The notes below the pieces were generated by a model that made no database searches, was not told where the DNA came from, and saw nothing but the letters and a program-made list of their open reading frames with translations. Source: Oscillospiraceae bacterium (GTDB lineage: Bacteria; Bacillota; Clostridia; Oscillospirales; Ruminococcaceae). Taken from it: DNA of 12,552 nt. Numbering within the stretch: position 1 is the stretch's first letter; the number at the start of each line of letters is the position of its first letter. Of this stretch, positions 6,540-12,552 are shown in pieces. The stretch covers positions 1 through 12,552 of the forward strand of contig JAGBFZ010000292.1 of NCBI GenBank assembly GCA_018110855.1, read 5' to 3'. A program made the translations under genes and the position numbers.

Positions 6540-6771
6540 GATATCTGCCGAGATTATCTAAAAAGTGTGCAAATTGTACAGATAGCGTCCGACTTTTGGA
6601 TGGTTGATTGTGAGAATGTCCAAATCGAAAAAATATCTGCAACAGTTCGGAGCTTATTTTGCACTATATATATGACAGGGCTCAGAAAGAGCGGCCATAT
6701 AAATAGAAACTCGGTACGATGTCATATCAATCCGCTTTGCTGCAAAAGCGGGTGCGAGGTGATTCACTACT
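6540..6771 (+). other. Non-coding 3' part of the sigma-operon leader
   Basis: About 230 nt without a credible gene. A short hairpin, CCGCTTT (6732-6738) with AAAGCGG (6745-6751), ends 4 nt before the Shine-Dalgarno GAGGTGA (6756-6762) of the sigma gene. TATATA boxes near 6665 could form a second, weaker promoter, but no matching -35 is clear. I recognise no known riboswitch class. Confidence 0.4.
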
Positions 6772-7299
6772 ATGAGCTTGGATTTTACCGCCTCTGTAAG
6801 ACGTGCACAGGCGGGAGATGCCGCAGCGTTTGCCGAACTTTATTCCCTTGTTTACAAGGACTTGTACCGCATCGCTCTTCTGAACCTGAACAATCAGCAC
6901 GACGCTTCCGATGTGGTTAGCGACACGGTGCTTGAGGCTTACTCCTCCATAACAAAGCTTAGAGACGAAAAAGCTTTCAAAGCCTGGATAACGAAGATCC
7001 TTACCGTAAAGATAAAAAACAAGCGTAAGGAGTATTCACAGATAAATAATTTCAGGGAAGAGCTTGAGGATCTGGACGAATCAAAGGAGACTGCCGTCAA
7101 CACAGAGATAGACGTGGACGGACTTAATGTTATGGAGGGCTTTAAAAAGCTCAGCTCCGAGGAGCGCATGGTGCTGTCACTAAGCGTTGTTTCAGGCTAT
7201 AAAAGCGAAGAGATCGCCAAAATGTTCGGTACTAACGCAAATACCGTCCGTTCAAAGGTGGCACGAGCAAAATCAAAGCTGAAGCAGCTTATTACTTAG
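6772..7299 (+). CDS. ECF-type RNA polymerase sigma factor
   Basis: This 175-aa sigma-70 family protein has regions 2 and 4 only. Region 2 spans about residues 8-85 (AAFAELYSLVYKDLYRIAL, then DASDVVSDTVLEAYSSITKL, KAFKAWITKIL). Region 4 spans about 123-174 (KLSSEERMVLSLSVVSGYKS, then EEIAKMFGTNANTVRSKVAR, a helix-turn-helix). The linker (about 88-120) is long and acidic. GAGGTGA lies 9 nt before the ATG. It would direct RNA polymerase to a small stress or envelope regulon. The next gene, 30 nt downstream, encodes a membrane protein with a cytoplasmic N-terminus, a normal arrangement for a sigma/anti-sigma pair. Regulation probably runs through the 6277 promoter and the long leader. Confidence 0.9.
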   Translation: MSLDFTASVRRAQAGDAAAFAELYSLVYKDLYRIALLNLNNQHDASDVVSDTVLEAYSSITKLRDEKAFKAWITKILTVKIKNKRKEYSQINNFREELEDLDESKETAVNTEIDVDGLNVMEGFKKLSSEERMVLSLSVVSGYKSEEIAKMFGTNANTVRSKVARAKSKLKQLIT

Positions 7300-7329
7300 C
7301 TTAATTCTTAAAGAAAGGAGGTCGGAAGC

Positions 7330-9267
7330 ATGAGCTTTGACAATGAACTGAAAAAGGCTCTGGATAATATTGAGGTCCCCGAGGAGCTTTTGCCCCATAA
7401 CATTGAGGCAATGCTCAGAAAGGCTGGAAGGCAGGAGATAAATACAGCCTCCGCTGATGAAGAGCGCTCCGTTAAGATCACTGCAAGGCGTACAAACCGT
7501 GCCGTTATTATGAGAACACTGGCTGCTGCAGCTGCGTGTGTGGCATTGGCGGCAGGATTTACCGCATTCCGCGAGGAAACTGCAAAGCCTGCGGAAATTG
7601 AAAGCGAGATCGAGTACGAAGCTGTTCAGGTGCAGTCCTATGACGAGCTGTACAGCATTTATACGGGAATATACCTCAACAGTCCCGATGAGTCTGCAAA
7701 GGGTGCCGAAAACGGCGACGGTGTTGAGATCATAACCGATGAGGATACTGCAAATCCCGAAACGGAAGTGACTGCCGAAACTGTGACTACCCCTGCAATT
7801 ACAGAGGCCGCTCCTGCAATAGAAAAAGAAATGCAGCAGGAGACCATAGAAGCTGTAAGGTCGGATTTCTCCGACGCTGACATTGTCAAGAGCAATGACA
7901 AGTGTATCTATTACATCTGCGGAGGAACGCTTTATGCGGTCTCCAAGGAGGATATGGCTGTCATCGCAGAGATATCGGGCGAAAACGCTCCCTTTGAAAT
8001 GTATGTAAGGGACAATTCTCTCGTGCTTATCAGCGAGGACGCTTCCGATCCCGAGGACAGTTCGGAGCATACAAGCGTGTGCGTGGATATCTACGACATT
8101 GCGGAGGGTGCTCCCGTTCGTCTGAGATCATATAAGCAGAACGGCGTTTATACGTCGGCTCGGATCGATGATTCGGGTATTCTCTATCTCGTTACGGGTT
8201 ATTCCGACTATCGTGCGGCTCCCCTTGACGAGAATGCAGATCTTGAAAGCTACGTTCCCGCATATTACATCGACGGGGAGAAATCCTTCGTTGCTGCTGA
8301 GGATATCATTGTTCCTCCGGGAGCGAACAATACCGATTATACCGTTATTTCCGCCGTGAAATGCACCGAGCCTGTCAAGGTAACGGTGAAGGCTGTTCTG
8401 GGCAGCAGCGCTGATGCATACTGCTCGGGAAATGCACTTTATGTGGCTTCGGCGGGAGTTAAGGACGGCGCTTCCTACACGACTGTCACCTCCTTCGACC
8501 TTTCCGAGAGCGGTCTTGCGTATAAGGCGAGCGGCTCTGTGGACGGCGAGCTTATCAGCAGATACAGTATGTGCGAGTCTGAGAGAGGTTTCAGGATCGC
8601 CTGCCGTACATATAACGAAAACGGCATGATCACCACGAATATTTACACTCTGGACGATCTCCTTTCGGTGGTTTCCGAGACAAAGGGGCTTCTTCCCGGT
8701 GTTATCGCAAGCTCTGTCAAGTTTGACGGCAGCTATGCAAGTATCTTTGAAAGCGGCAATACCGAGCCTGTGCTTGCGGTGGATCTGGATCAGAGCGCAC
8801 CTGCGGGCGAAAATGCAGGAGCAGGATATATGGCTGCTTATGTCAATGGATTCGGTGACAATCTTATGGTGGGCGTAAGCGCTGCTGAAAACGGCGGACT
8901 GAAGCTGGAGCTTTACAGCTCCACCGAGGGAGTCAAGCTCAATGAGATTTGCTTTGCGGATATTCCGGATGTCAAGTCTCCTGCTCTTACCGACAGAAAG
9001 GCTATGCTCGTTGACGTGGAGAACGGCGTTATCGGAATACCTGTTTCGGGCGTTACCGAGTTCGGCATCAAGAATCAGTATTACGTTTTCGGCTGCAATG
9101 AAAACGGATTTACCGAAAAGGGCGTTTTCGAGTACAACGATCTTGATGACAGCTACCGCTTCGACAGGGCTGTTGTTACCGATGGAGTGCTTTATATCAT
9201 AGGCAGCGGACGTATGGTTTCCGTTTCTCTTGCTGATATGACGGTTATAAACACCTTCGATTTTTAA
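7330..9267 (+). CDS. Membrane-tethered beta-propeller protein, probable anti-sigma/sensor partner
   Basis: A near-perfect AAAGGAGG (7314-7321) lies 8 nt before the ATG. The 645 aa fall into four parts. Residues 1-55 are a cytoplasmic N-terminus with ELKKALDNIEVPEELLPHNI, a motif I know from clostridial membrane proteins encoded next to ECF sigma genes. Residues 58-80 form one transmembrane helix (LAAAAACVALAAGFTAF). Residues 85-175 are an acidic, Thr/Pro/Glu-rich extracellular linker. From about 178 to the end comes a beta-propeller-like domain opening with SDFSDADIVKSNDKCIYYIC, the usual start of the secreted Beta_propel family (cf. VDEADIVKTDG). No zinc-binding HxxxCxxC anti-sigma motif is present. 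Inferred role: it holds the sigma factor at the membrane and senses an outside signal through the propeller. Family membership is fairly secure; the anti-sigma role is an inference. Confidence 0.82.
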   Translation: MSFDNELKKALDNIEVPEELLPHNIEAMLRKAGRQEINTASADEERSVKITARRTNRAVIMRTLAAAAACVALAAGFTAFREETAKPAEIESEIEYEAVQVQSYDELYSIYTGIYLNSPDESAKGAENGDGVEIITDEDTANPETEVTAETVTTPAITEAAPAIEKEMQQETIEAVRSDFSDADIVKSNDKCIYYICGGTLYAVSKEDMAVIAEISGENAPFEMYVRDNSLVLISEDASDPEDSSEHTSVCVDIYDIAEGAPVRLRSYKQNGVYTSARIDDSGILYLVTGYSDYRAAPLDENADLESYVPAYYIDGEKSFVAAEDIIVPPGANNTDYTVISAVKCTEPVKVTVKAVLGSSADAYCSGNALYVASAGVKDGASYTTVTSFDLSESGLAYKASGSVDGELISRYSMCESERGFRIACRTYNENGMITTNIYTLDDLLSVVSETKGLLPGVIASSVKFDGSYASIFESGNTEPVLAVDLDQSAPAGENAGAGYMAAYVNGFGDNLMVGVSAAENGGLKLELYSSTEGVKLNEICFADIPDVKSPALTDRKAMLVDVENGVIGIPVSGVTEFGIKNQYYVFGCNENGFTEKGVFEYNDLDDSYRFDRAVVTDGVLYIIGSGRMVSVSLADMTVINTFDF

Positions 9268-9282
9268 AATATAATTGCTCAG

Positions 9283-9319
9283 GCGGCTGTCGCACACAGA
9301 ATATGCGGCAGCCGCTTTT
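9283..9319 (+). terminator. Terminator of the sigma/propeller operon
   Basis: GCGGCTGTCGCA (9283-9294) pairs with TGCGGCAGCCGC (9304-9315), 12 bp with one G-T pair, followed by TTTT. It lies 15 nt after the stop codon. The 73 nt after it up to 9392 are AT-rich and hold nothing I recognise. Confidence 0.9.
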
Positions 9320-9392
9320 ATATATCATAAATAATATAAATTTTATAATATTTTATCTATTGTTATTTCTGCGTTATAAAAGTATAATTTAG

Positions 9393-9992
9393 TCAGATAA
9401 GAACCGCCAGGATTATAAGAATTATCCCGCCCACAGGCAGGGAGCCGAATTTATCCGATTTTGACCGCAAGCGGCTGCCGATGGCGGTGCCAAGGCAGAC
9501 TGCTGCAGTGCCGAACAGCAGGGAGCTTATGAAAATAAGTGCGGGAGACAGCCCTGCTATGCCTGCGCTTATCCCCATGAAAAGAGAATCGGCAGATAAT
9601 GCTATTCCCATGGCAGCTCCCTCGGCAGGGGAGATGCTTTTGGAATCATCGCAGTCGGATATTTTCGGGTCATTCATAACTTCTGCGTAATTAAAAAGAT
9701 GGCAGCGGCTTATGGAACGTTTTTGGGGCAGCTTTTTCTTCAGCTTTTCTCCGAATATAGAATAAAGACCCATTATGAACAGTATGCCCTTTGATATGTA
9801 AACCGCTCCGTCAATGGGCAGTATCCTGTCCGCTGCGGAGGACAGAAGTGCAGAAAGCCATAAGGACGCAGCTCCCGAAAAAGCAGCGGTAACTGCCGAT
9901 TTAAACGGGAATTTTATCCCCGCTGCACTTATCCCCAGTGCGGCTGCAAGTATATCCGCAGAGGTTGCCGCACCAAGCAAAAAAAACTCCAT
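9393..9992 (-). CDS. ytaF: YtaF/MntP-like multi-pass membrane protein
   Basis: The 199 aa have about six hydrophobic helices (near 2-22, 34-52, 64-82, 124-145, 149-171 and 185-199), arranged as two similar halves. Each half has a conserved acidic residue in its first helix: D13 in ATSADILAAALG and D135 in ALSADSLFMGI. The hydrophilic loop between halves contains NDPKISDCDDSKSISPAEG, matching the DP..AD.D.SG.IS..E loop of the sporulation membrane protein YtaF, a relative of the manganese exporter MntP. Transport of a divalent metal is plausible but not shown by sequence. AAAAGGAG lies just upstream of the ATG on the minus strand. A weak promoter (TTGAAA 10152-10147, TATTTT 10130-10125) is possible. 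The gene is alone, convergent with the propeller gene and divergent from birA. Confidence 0.8.
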   Translation of the reverse strand: MEFFLLGAATSADILAAALGISAAGIKFPFKSAVTAAFSGAASLWLSALLSSAADRILPIDGAVYISKGILFIMGLYSIFGEKLKKKLPQKRSISRCHLFNYAEVMNDPKISDCDDSKSISPAEGAAMGIALSADSLFMGISAGIAGLSPALIFISSLLFGTAAVCLGTAIGSRLRSKSDKFGSLPVGGIILIILAVLI

Positions 9993-10015
9993 ATTATTAC
10001 ACTCCTTTTTGCAAA

Positions 10016-10039
10016 ATCAGGTCACACATCAGGTCACAC
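10016..10039. repeat. Perfect 12-bp tandem direct repeat in the ytaF-like 5' region
   Basis: ATCAGGTCACAC occurs twice without a gap (10016-10027, 10028-10039); read on the minus strand it is GTGTGACCTGAT twice. It ends just before the Shine-Dalgarno of the minus-strand ytaF-like gene, within its leader. It may be a simple duplication or a tandem binding site. Confidence 0.6.
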
Positions 10040-10183
10040 CTGCGCTCTGCTCCTAAGGTATGGTATGAAAGATCCCGTAAGTGCGTTACTTGCATTAACG
10101 TAAAATAGGCATATCTAAAGGCATAAAATATGGAAATTTTCAGCATTTTCAAAGGTAATTCATAAAGAAAACATTATAAATCA

Positions 10184-10212
10184 TTGACTTTTAGAAAAAA
10201 ATATGGTAATAT
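10184..10212 (+). promoter_or_regulatory. Sigma-A type promoter of birA
   Basis: TTGACT (10184-10189), a 17-bp spacer, TAATAT (10207-10212). The start site would be near 10219, about 70 nt before the birA start codon. Confidence 0.65.
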
Positions 10213-10234
10213 CTAAATTATGGGATATTAGTCC

Positions 10235-10250
10235 GGTTAACTTGTTGACC
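10235..10250. promoter_or_regulatory. Palindrome in the birA leader, possible operator
   Basis: GGTTAAC-TT-GTTGACC is a 16-bp dyad with one mismatch, about 16 nt downstream of the predicted start site. The half-site resembles the GTTAAC core of Firmicute biotin operators, but the usual 14-16 bp spacing between halves is not present, so its link to BirA is only a suggestion. Confidence 0.35.
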
Positions 10251-10287
10251 ATATGTAAATAACTGCCATGCGGAAAGGATGAGAATT

Positions 10288-11268
10288 ATGGCATTAAAGG
10301 ATAAGGTTCTTGAGACCCTTGAGGAGAACAGAGGCAGAAGCGTTTCAGGTAATAAGATCGCAGTTTCTCTTGGCATGACACGAAGTGCAGTGTGGAAGGC
10401 GGTCAAGCAGCTTCGTGAGGAAGGCTATACCATCACCGCTGTTACCAACAGGGGATATTGCCTTACCTCCGATAATGATATTTTAAACGAGCCTTCCATT
10501 ATTTCCTTCCTTGAAACTAATGCTCTGGGCAGAAAAATGGATATATTCAAGACGGTGGATTCCACCAACAGCTTTGCAAAAAGCCTTGCACAGCTGGGCG
10601 CTGTTCACGGTCACTGCGTAATTTCCGAGCAGCAGACCGAGGGCAGGGGCAGACAGGGCAAGAAGTTCCACTCGCCCAATAATCAGGGCGTTTATATTAG
10701 TGTTATCGTTCGTCCGAAGCTCTCCGTGGAATATGCTCTCACCATCACCTCCTGCGCTGCGGTAGCGGTTGCCGAGGCTATTGAGAAGGTCAGCGGACTT
10801 CAGTGCGGCATCAAGTGGGTGAATGACATCTATGTGGGCGGAAAGAAGCTCTGCGGTATCCTTACCGAGGCGGCTATCGACGTTGAGCAGGGCGGTCTGG
10901 AATATGCCGTTATCGGTATCGGCGTCAATGTTTCAAATACGGTATTTCCAAAGGAGTTAGAGGGCATTGCTACAAGCATAAGGGCGGAGACAGGCTCGAG
11001 CGTCAGCCGCAGCCAGCTTGCCGCAGAGATACTCAACTGCCTTGAAAAACGGCTTGACAATATCACTTCTCAGGACTTTATGGAAGAGTACCGCAAGCGT
11101 TCCATTCTTATCGGCAAGACCATTGTGGTGACTCAGGGAGATAATTCAAGGACTGTGGAATGTACAGGCATTGACAGCTTCGGCAAGCTGCTTGTTAAGA
11201 ATGAAAAGGGCGAGGAAGAGGCTCTTTCGGGCGGAACGGTTCGCTTCCCCAATGAAAAGATATCATAA
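10288..11268 (+). CDS. birA: Bifunctional biotin-[acetyl-CoA-carboxylase] ligase / biotin repressor
   Basis: BirA activates biotin with ATP to biotinyl-AMP and transfers it to a lysine of biotin carboxyl carrier proteins; with its N-terminal DNA-binding domain it also represses biotin genes. ATG 10288 is chosen because AAGGA ends 8 nt upstream; the in-frame ATG at 10279 overlaps that site. In the 326-aa product, residues 4-60 form a winged helix-turn-helix (GNKIAVSLGMTRSAVWKAVK). The ligase core includes TVDSTNSFAK (89-98), the biotinyl-AMP loop GRGRQGKKFHSP (119-130), KWVNDIYVGGKKLCGILTEA (176-195) and a GIGVNV motif. A C-terminal SH3-like domain closes the protein (VECTGIDSFGKLLV, ALSGGTVRF). 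The length fits the bifunctional class. It is monocistronic with its own promoter and terminator. Confidence 0.95.
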   Translation: MALKDKVLETLEENRGRSVSGNKIAVSLGMTRSAVWKAVKQLREEGYTITAVTNRGYCLTSDNDILNEPSIISFLETNALGRKMDIFKTVDSTNSFAKSLAQLGAVHGHCVISEQQTEGRGRQGKKFHSPNNQGVYISVIVRPKLSVEYALTITSCAAVAVAEAIEKVSGLQCGIKWVNDIYVGGKKLCGILTEAAIDVEQGGLEYAVIGIGVNVSNTVFPKELEGIATSIRAETGSSVSRSQLAAEILNCLEKRLDNITSQDFMEEYRKRSILIGKTIVVTQGDNSRTVECTGIDSFGKLLVKNEKGEEEALSGGTVRFPNEKIS

Positions 11269-11277
11269 AAATATTAT

Positions 11278-11323
11278 CCTCCGCATATAATTATCCGAAG
11301 ATGATTATATGCGGAGGTTTTTT
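11278..11323 (+). terminator. birA terminator that also contains the next gene's Shine-Dalgarno
   Basis: A perfect 14-bp stem, CCTCCGCATATAAT (11278-11291) with ATTATATGCGGAGG (11304-11317), a 12-nt loop and six T residues (11318-11323). The GGAGG at the end of the 3' arm is the only good ribosome binding site for the ATG at 11325, with the T-run as spacer. The 5' arm contains a perfect TATAAT (11286-11291). Confidence 0.92.
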
Positions 11324-11324
11324 A

Positions 11325-11852
11325 ATGGGAACAGATATTATCGTAGCCGACAGCTCACCCTATCCCGAGGTGAGAGTTTCGGGGGAGAACAGGCAGTTCG
11401 GAGAACAGCTATGCTCTGCTATCGGAGGCAGCGGAGGAGAATTCGGCACCATTTCGGAATATGTTTATCAGAGCGTTATATTTGAGCAGAGCAATCCTGA
11501 GATATCAAAGATATTCGGAGAGCTTGCCAAGGTGGAAATGCACCATCTGCGAATGATAAGCGAGCTTGTGGATCTGCTGGGAGCGTCTCCCGTCTATGGC
11601 TGGTATTCGGGTAAGGAGCCTGTTTACTGGAGCGGCTCCTCGGTTAATTACACAAGGGAGCTTCAGACGGCTCTTATCCACGATCTGAACGGGGAGCAGA
11701 AGGCATATTCGGCTTATGTGTCCCTTGCAAGGCAGTCGGGGGACAGGTATGTTTTCGCAGTTCTTACACGAATCGCGCTGGACGAGATGATACATACAAG
11801 TCTGCTGAAATCCCTTATTTCCCATCGCACAATGATTCCGAGGGGAAAATAA
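11325..11852 (+). CDS. Ferritin-like diiron-domain protein
   Basis: ATG 11325 is preferred over in-frame ATG 11301, which lies in the hairpin loop without a ribosome binding site; GGAGG (11313-11317) is 7 nt upstream of 11325. The 175-aa helical protein carries the repeated metal-ligand pattern of ferritin-like proteins: E45 or E54 in helix 1 (ISEYVYQSVIFEQ), E71xxH74 (KVEMHHLRM), E124 (NGEQKAYSAY) and E154xxH157 (ALDEMIHTSLL). This fits a two-metal site as in rubrerythrin, bacterioferritin or manganese-catalase relatives. No rubredoxin cysteines are present, so a full rubrerythrin is unlikely. The role is probably oxidative-stress or metal handling; the reaction cannot be named. It follows birA directly, and expression must contend with the hairpin holding its ribosome binding site. 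Confidence 0.82.
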   Translation: MGTDIIVADSSPYPEVRVSGENRQFGEQLCSAIGGSGGEFGTISEYVYQSVIFEQSNPEISKIFGELAKVEMHHLRMISELVDLLGASPVYGWYSGKEPVYWSGSSVNYTRELQTALIHDLNGEQKAYSAYVSLARQSGDRYVFAVLTRIALDEMIHTSLLKSLISHRTMIPRGK

Positions 11853-11855
11853 ACG

Positions 11856-11890
11856 CAGGGCTTTTGCGGTAAAACTGCAAAAGCCCTGTT
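11856..11890. terminator. Hairpin between two convergent ferritin-like genes
   Basis: CAGGGCTTTTGC (11856-11867) pairs perfectly with GCAAAAGCCCTG (11877-11888) around a 9-nt loop. T-richness after the stem is modest on both strands. It lies 3 nt after one stop codon and 8 nt beyond the other, so it most likely terminates both genes. Confidence 0.8.
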
Positions 11891-11895
11891 CTGTC

Positions 11896-12426
11896 TTATC
11901 TGTCAAGTATTCGGATAAAGTGATTAGCCTCACGAAGAACATGATCTGCAAGCAATGGAAGTATCAGTGAACGTATCTTACAGCTCTCTATTCCTTTTGT
12001 GCCTGCGGTCTTGAAATCTCTGAATTTAAGGGTTTCAGCCCTTGATTCGGCGGTCAGAGCCTTATCCTGTGCGGTCTGACAGCTTTTGAGCAAAGCGGAA
12101 TAATCCTCTGCAAATTTATCAGCAGACTGTATCAGCTCCGCTTCGGCAGGGTCCAGCAGCCCTCGGATAAACATGGCGTGCTCCATCATTATCCTGTTCC
12201 AGAAGCACTCTATTTCCCTCATTGACTCTATGCCCACAGTGCCGTTTTCCTCAAGCATATGGAGATATTTTCGGTAAAGTTTTGCCTCTCTGATAATATG
12301 CTCGATAAGCAGAGGATAATTCATTGTGAACATTCGGCAGCTCAGTACCATGCTCAGTGTTTTCTCTTTCAGTGCGATAAGACCGTCAAGAAGTCTGAGG
12401 GCAATGATATTAATACTAATAACCAA
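11896..12426 (-). CDS. C-terminal half of a DUF2935 protein, cut at its 5' end by a repeat element
   Basis: The open frame (176 aa from a TTG at 12426) matches, from memory of the family, the second half of DUF2935 proteins, which are usually about 250-270 aa of two ferritin-like helical modules. Typical segments are VLSCRMFTMNYPLLIEHIIR, FWNRIMMEHAMFIRGLLDP, KFRDFKTAGTKGIESCKIRS and ILPLLADHVLREANHFIRIL. The first family module (another FF.RIM.EHA.FI block) is missing. Upstream on the minus strand an in-frame TAA (12429-12427) and then palindromic element copy B take its place; residues 1-7 (MVISINI) are read from the element edge. The first native Met candidates are M26, M32 and M35. No clear ribosome binding site is visible, so the fragment is probably not a functional gene. 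It converges on the ferritin-like gene at 11325. Confidence 0.78.
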   Translation of the reverse strand: MVISINIIALRLLDGLIALKEKTLSMVLSCRMFTMNYPLLIEHIIREAKLYRKYLHMLEENGTVGIESMREIECFWNRIMMEHAMFIRGLLDPAEAELIQSADKFAEDYSALLKSCQTAQDKALTAESRAETLKFRDFKTAGTKGIESCKIRSLILPLLADHVLREANHFIRILDR

Positions 12427-12552
12427 TTAACCTATGGACAAAATACGGCGGCTATAATACGCCCACTCTGCGTCAAACTCCCTTGCCATGCATAAATGCC
12501 GCCTGCGGTCGTTTTCCTTGACCCCGACGTATTCTATCCACCGTCTTTATCC
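12411..12552. repeat. Palindromic MITE-like repeat element, copy B (runs off the window)
   Basis: It aligns with copy A (from 6364) over its whole visible length: TAATACTAA, AACCTAT.GACA, ATACG.C.GCTATAAT, CACTC, CGTCAA.CTCCCTTGC, CTGCGGTC and TTCTATC..CCGTC. I estimate 70-75 percent identity by eye. The left arm (12411-12460) and the visible part of the right arm (about 12524-12552) are imperfect reverse complements, as in copy A. The outer right arm lies beyond the window. Its left edge coincides with the point where the DUF2935 frame loses family similarity. Confidence 0.75.

Noticed and set aside
6317..6920. Two open + strand frames (96 and 117 codons) in the sigma-operon leader
   Set aside because: The first is translated from the palindromic element; the second runs out of frame into the sigma gene. 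Neither has a ribosome binding site or a sensible composition.
7273..8070. 265-codon minus-strand open frame across the sigma and propeller genes
   Set aside because: It spans the junction of two real + strand genes, is rich in Cys/Ser/His runs typical of antisense reading, and has no ribosome binding site.
8128..9297. 389-codon open frame on the minus strand opposite the propeller gene
   Set aside because: It lies antisense to a gene with a strong ribosome binding site and recognisable domains, has no ribosome binding site of its own, crosses the terminator and gives a protein with no family resemblance. It is a codon-bias shadow.
9993..10180. Manganese (yybP-ykoY) riboswitch ahead of the MntP/YtaF-like gene
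   Set aside because: The leader is short and shows none of the conserved paired elements I would expect; only a tandem 12-mer and AT-rich DNA are seen.

Overview
The window looks like chromosomal DNA of a Gram-positive, low-to-mid GC anaerobe of the Clostridia, probably a Ruminococcus-like member of the Oscillospiraceae. This is inferred from the strong AGGAGG-type ribosome binding sites, the very AT-rich intergenic DNA, and the families present: a KW-type wall-binding repeat protein, a YtaF-like membrane protein, an ECF sigma factor with a beta-propeller partner, and a DUF2935 protein. No rRNA, tRNA, CRISPR array or transposase gene was seen.

Layout. 1-314: a 73-residue leader-like small protein with its own terminator. 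313-4087: an NAD-salvage cluster on the + strand, with a nicotinamidase-like hydrolase (pncA), a secreted KW-repeat/PrcB-like protein and nicotinate phosphoribosyltransferase (pncB), closed by a terminator that also serves a convergent gene. 4106-4957 (-): a membrane-anchored transglutaminase-like protein. 5179-6245: a promoter, a short repeat array and a divergent LCP-like (LytR-CpsA-Psr) membrane protein whose reading frame is broken by one in-frame TAA. 6277-9319: a good promoter, a leader of about 460 nt carrying a large palindromic element, an ECF-type sigma factor and a membrane-tethered beta-propeller protein that is probably its anti-sigma or sensor partner. 9393-9992 (-): a YtaF/MntP-like membrane protein. 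10184-11323: birA, the biotin protein ligase and repressor. 11325-11852: a ferritin-like diiron protein whose Shine-Dalgarno lies inside the birA terminator stem. 11896-12426 (-): the C-terminal half of a DUF2935 protein, cut off at its 5' end by a second copy of the palindromic element that runs off the window.

Most of the coding content is ordinary. The unusual signals lie mainly between the genes. (1) AT-rich arrays of the 11-mer TACAAATAGTA with a step of about 14 bp occupy the mRNA leaders of two unrelated genes, pncA and the LCP-like gene, behind promoters with the same -35 (TTGCAA). (2) A dispersed palindromic, MITE-like element is present in two diverged copies, one in the sigma-operon leader and one cutting a gene. 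(3) A hairpin between birA and the ferritin-like gene appears to act as terminator, Shine-Dalgarno lock and possibly promoter. (4) One stop codon splits an otherwise intact LCP-like frame.
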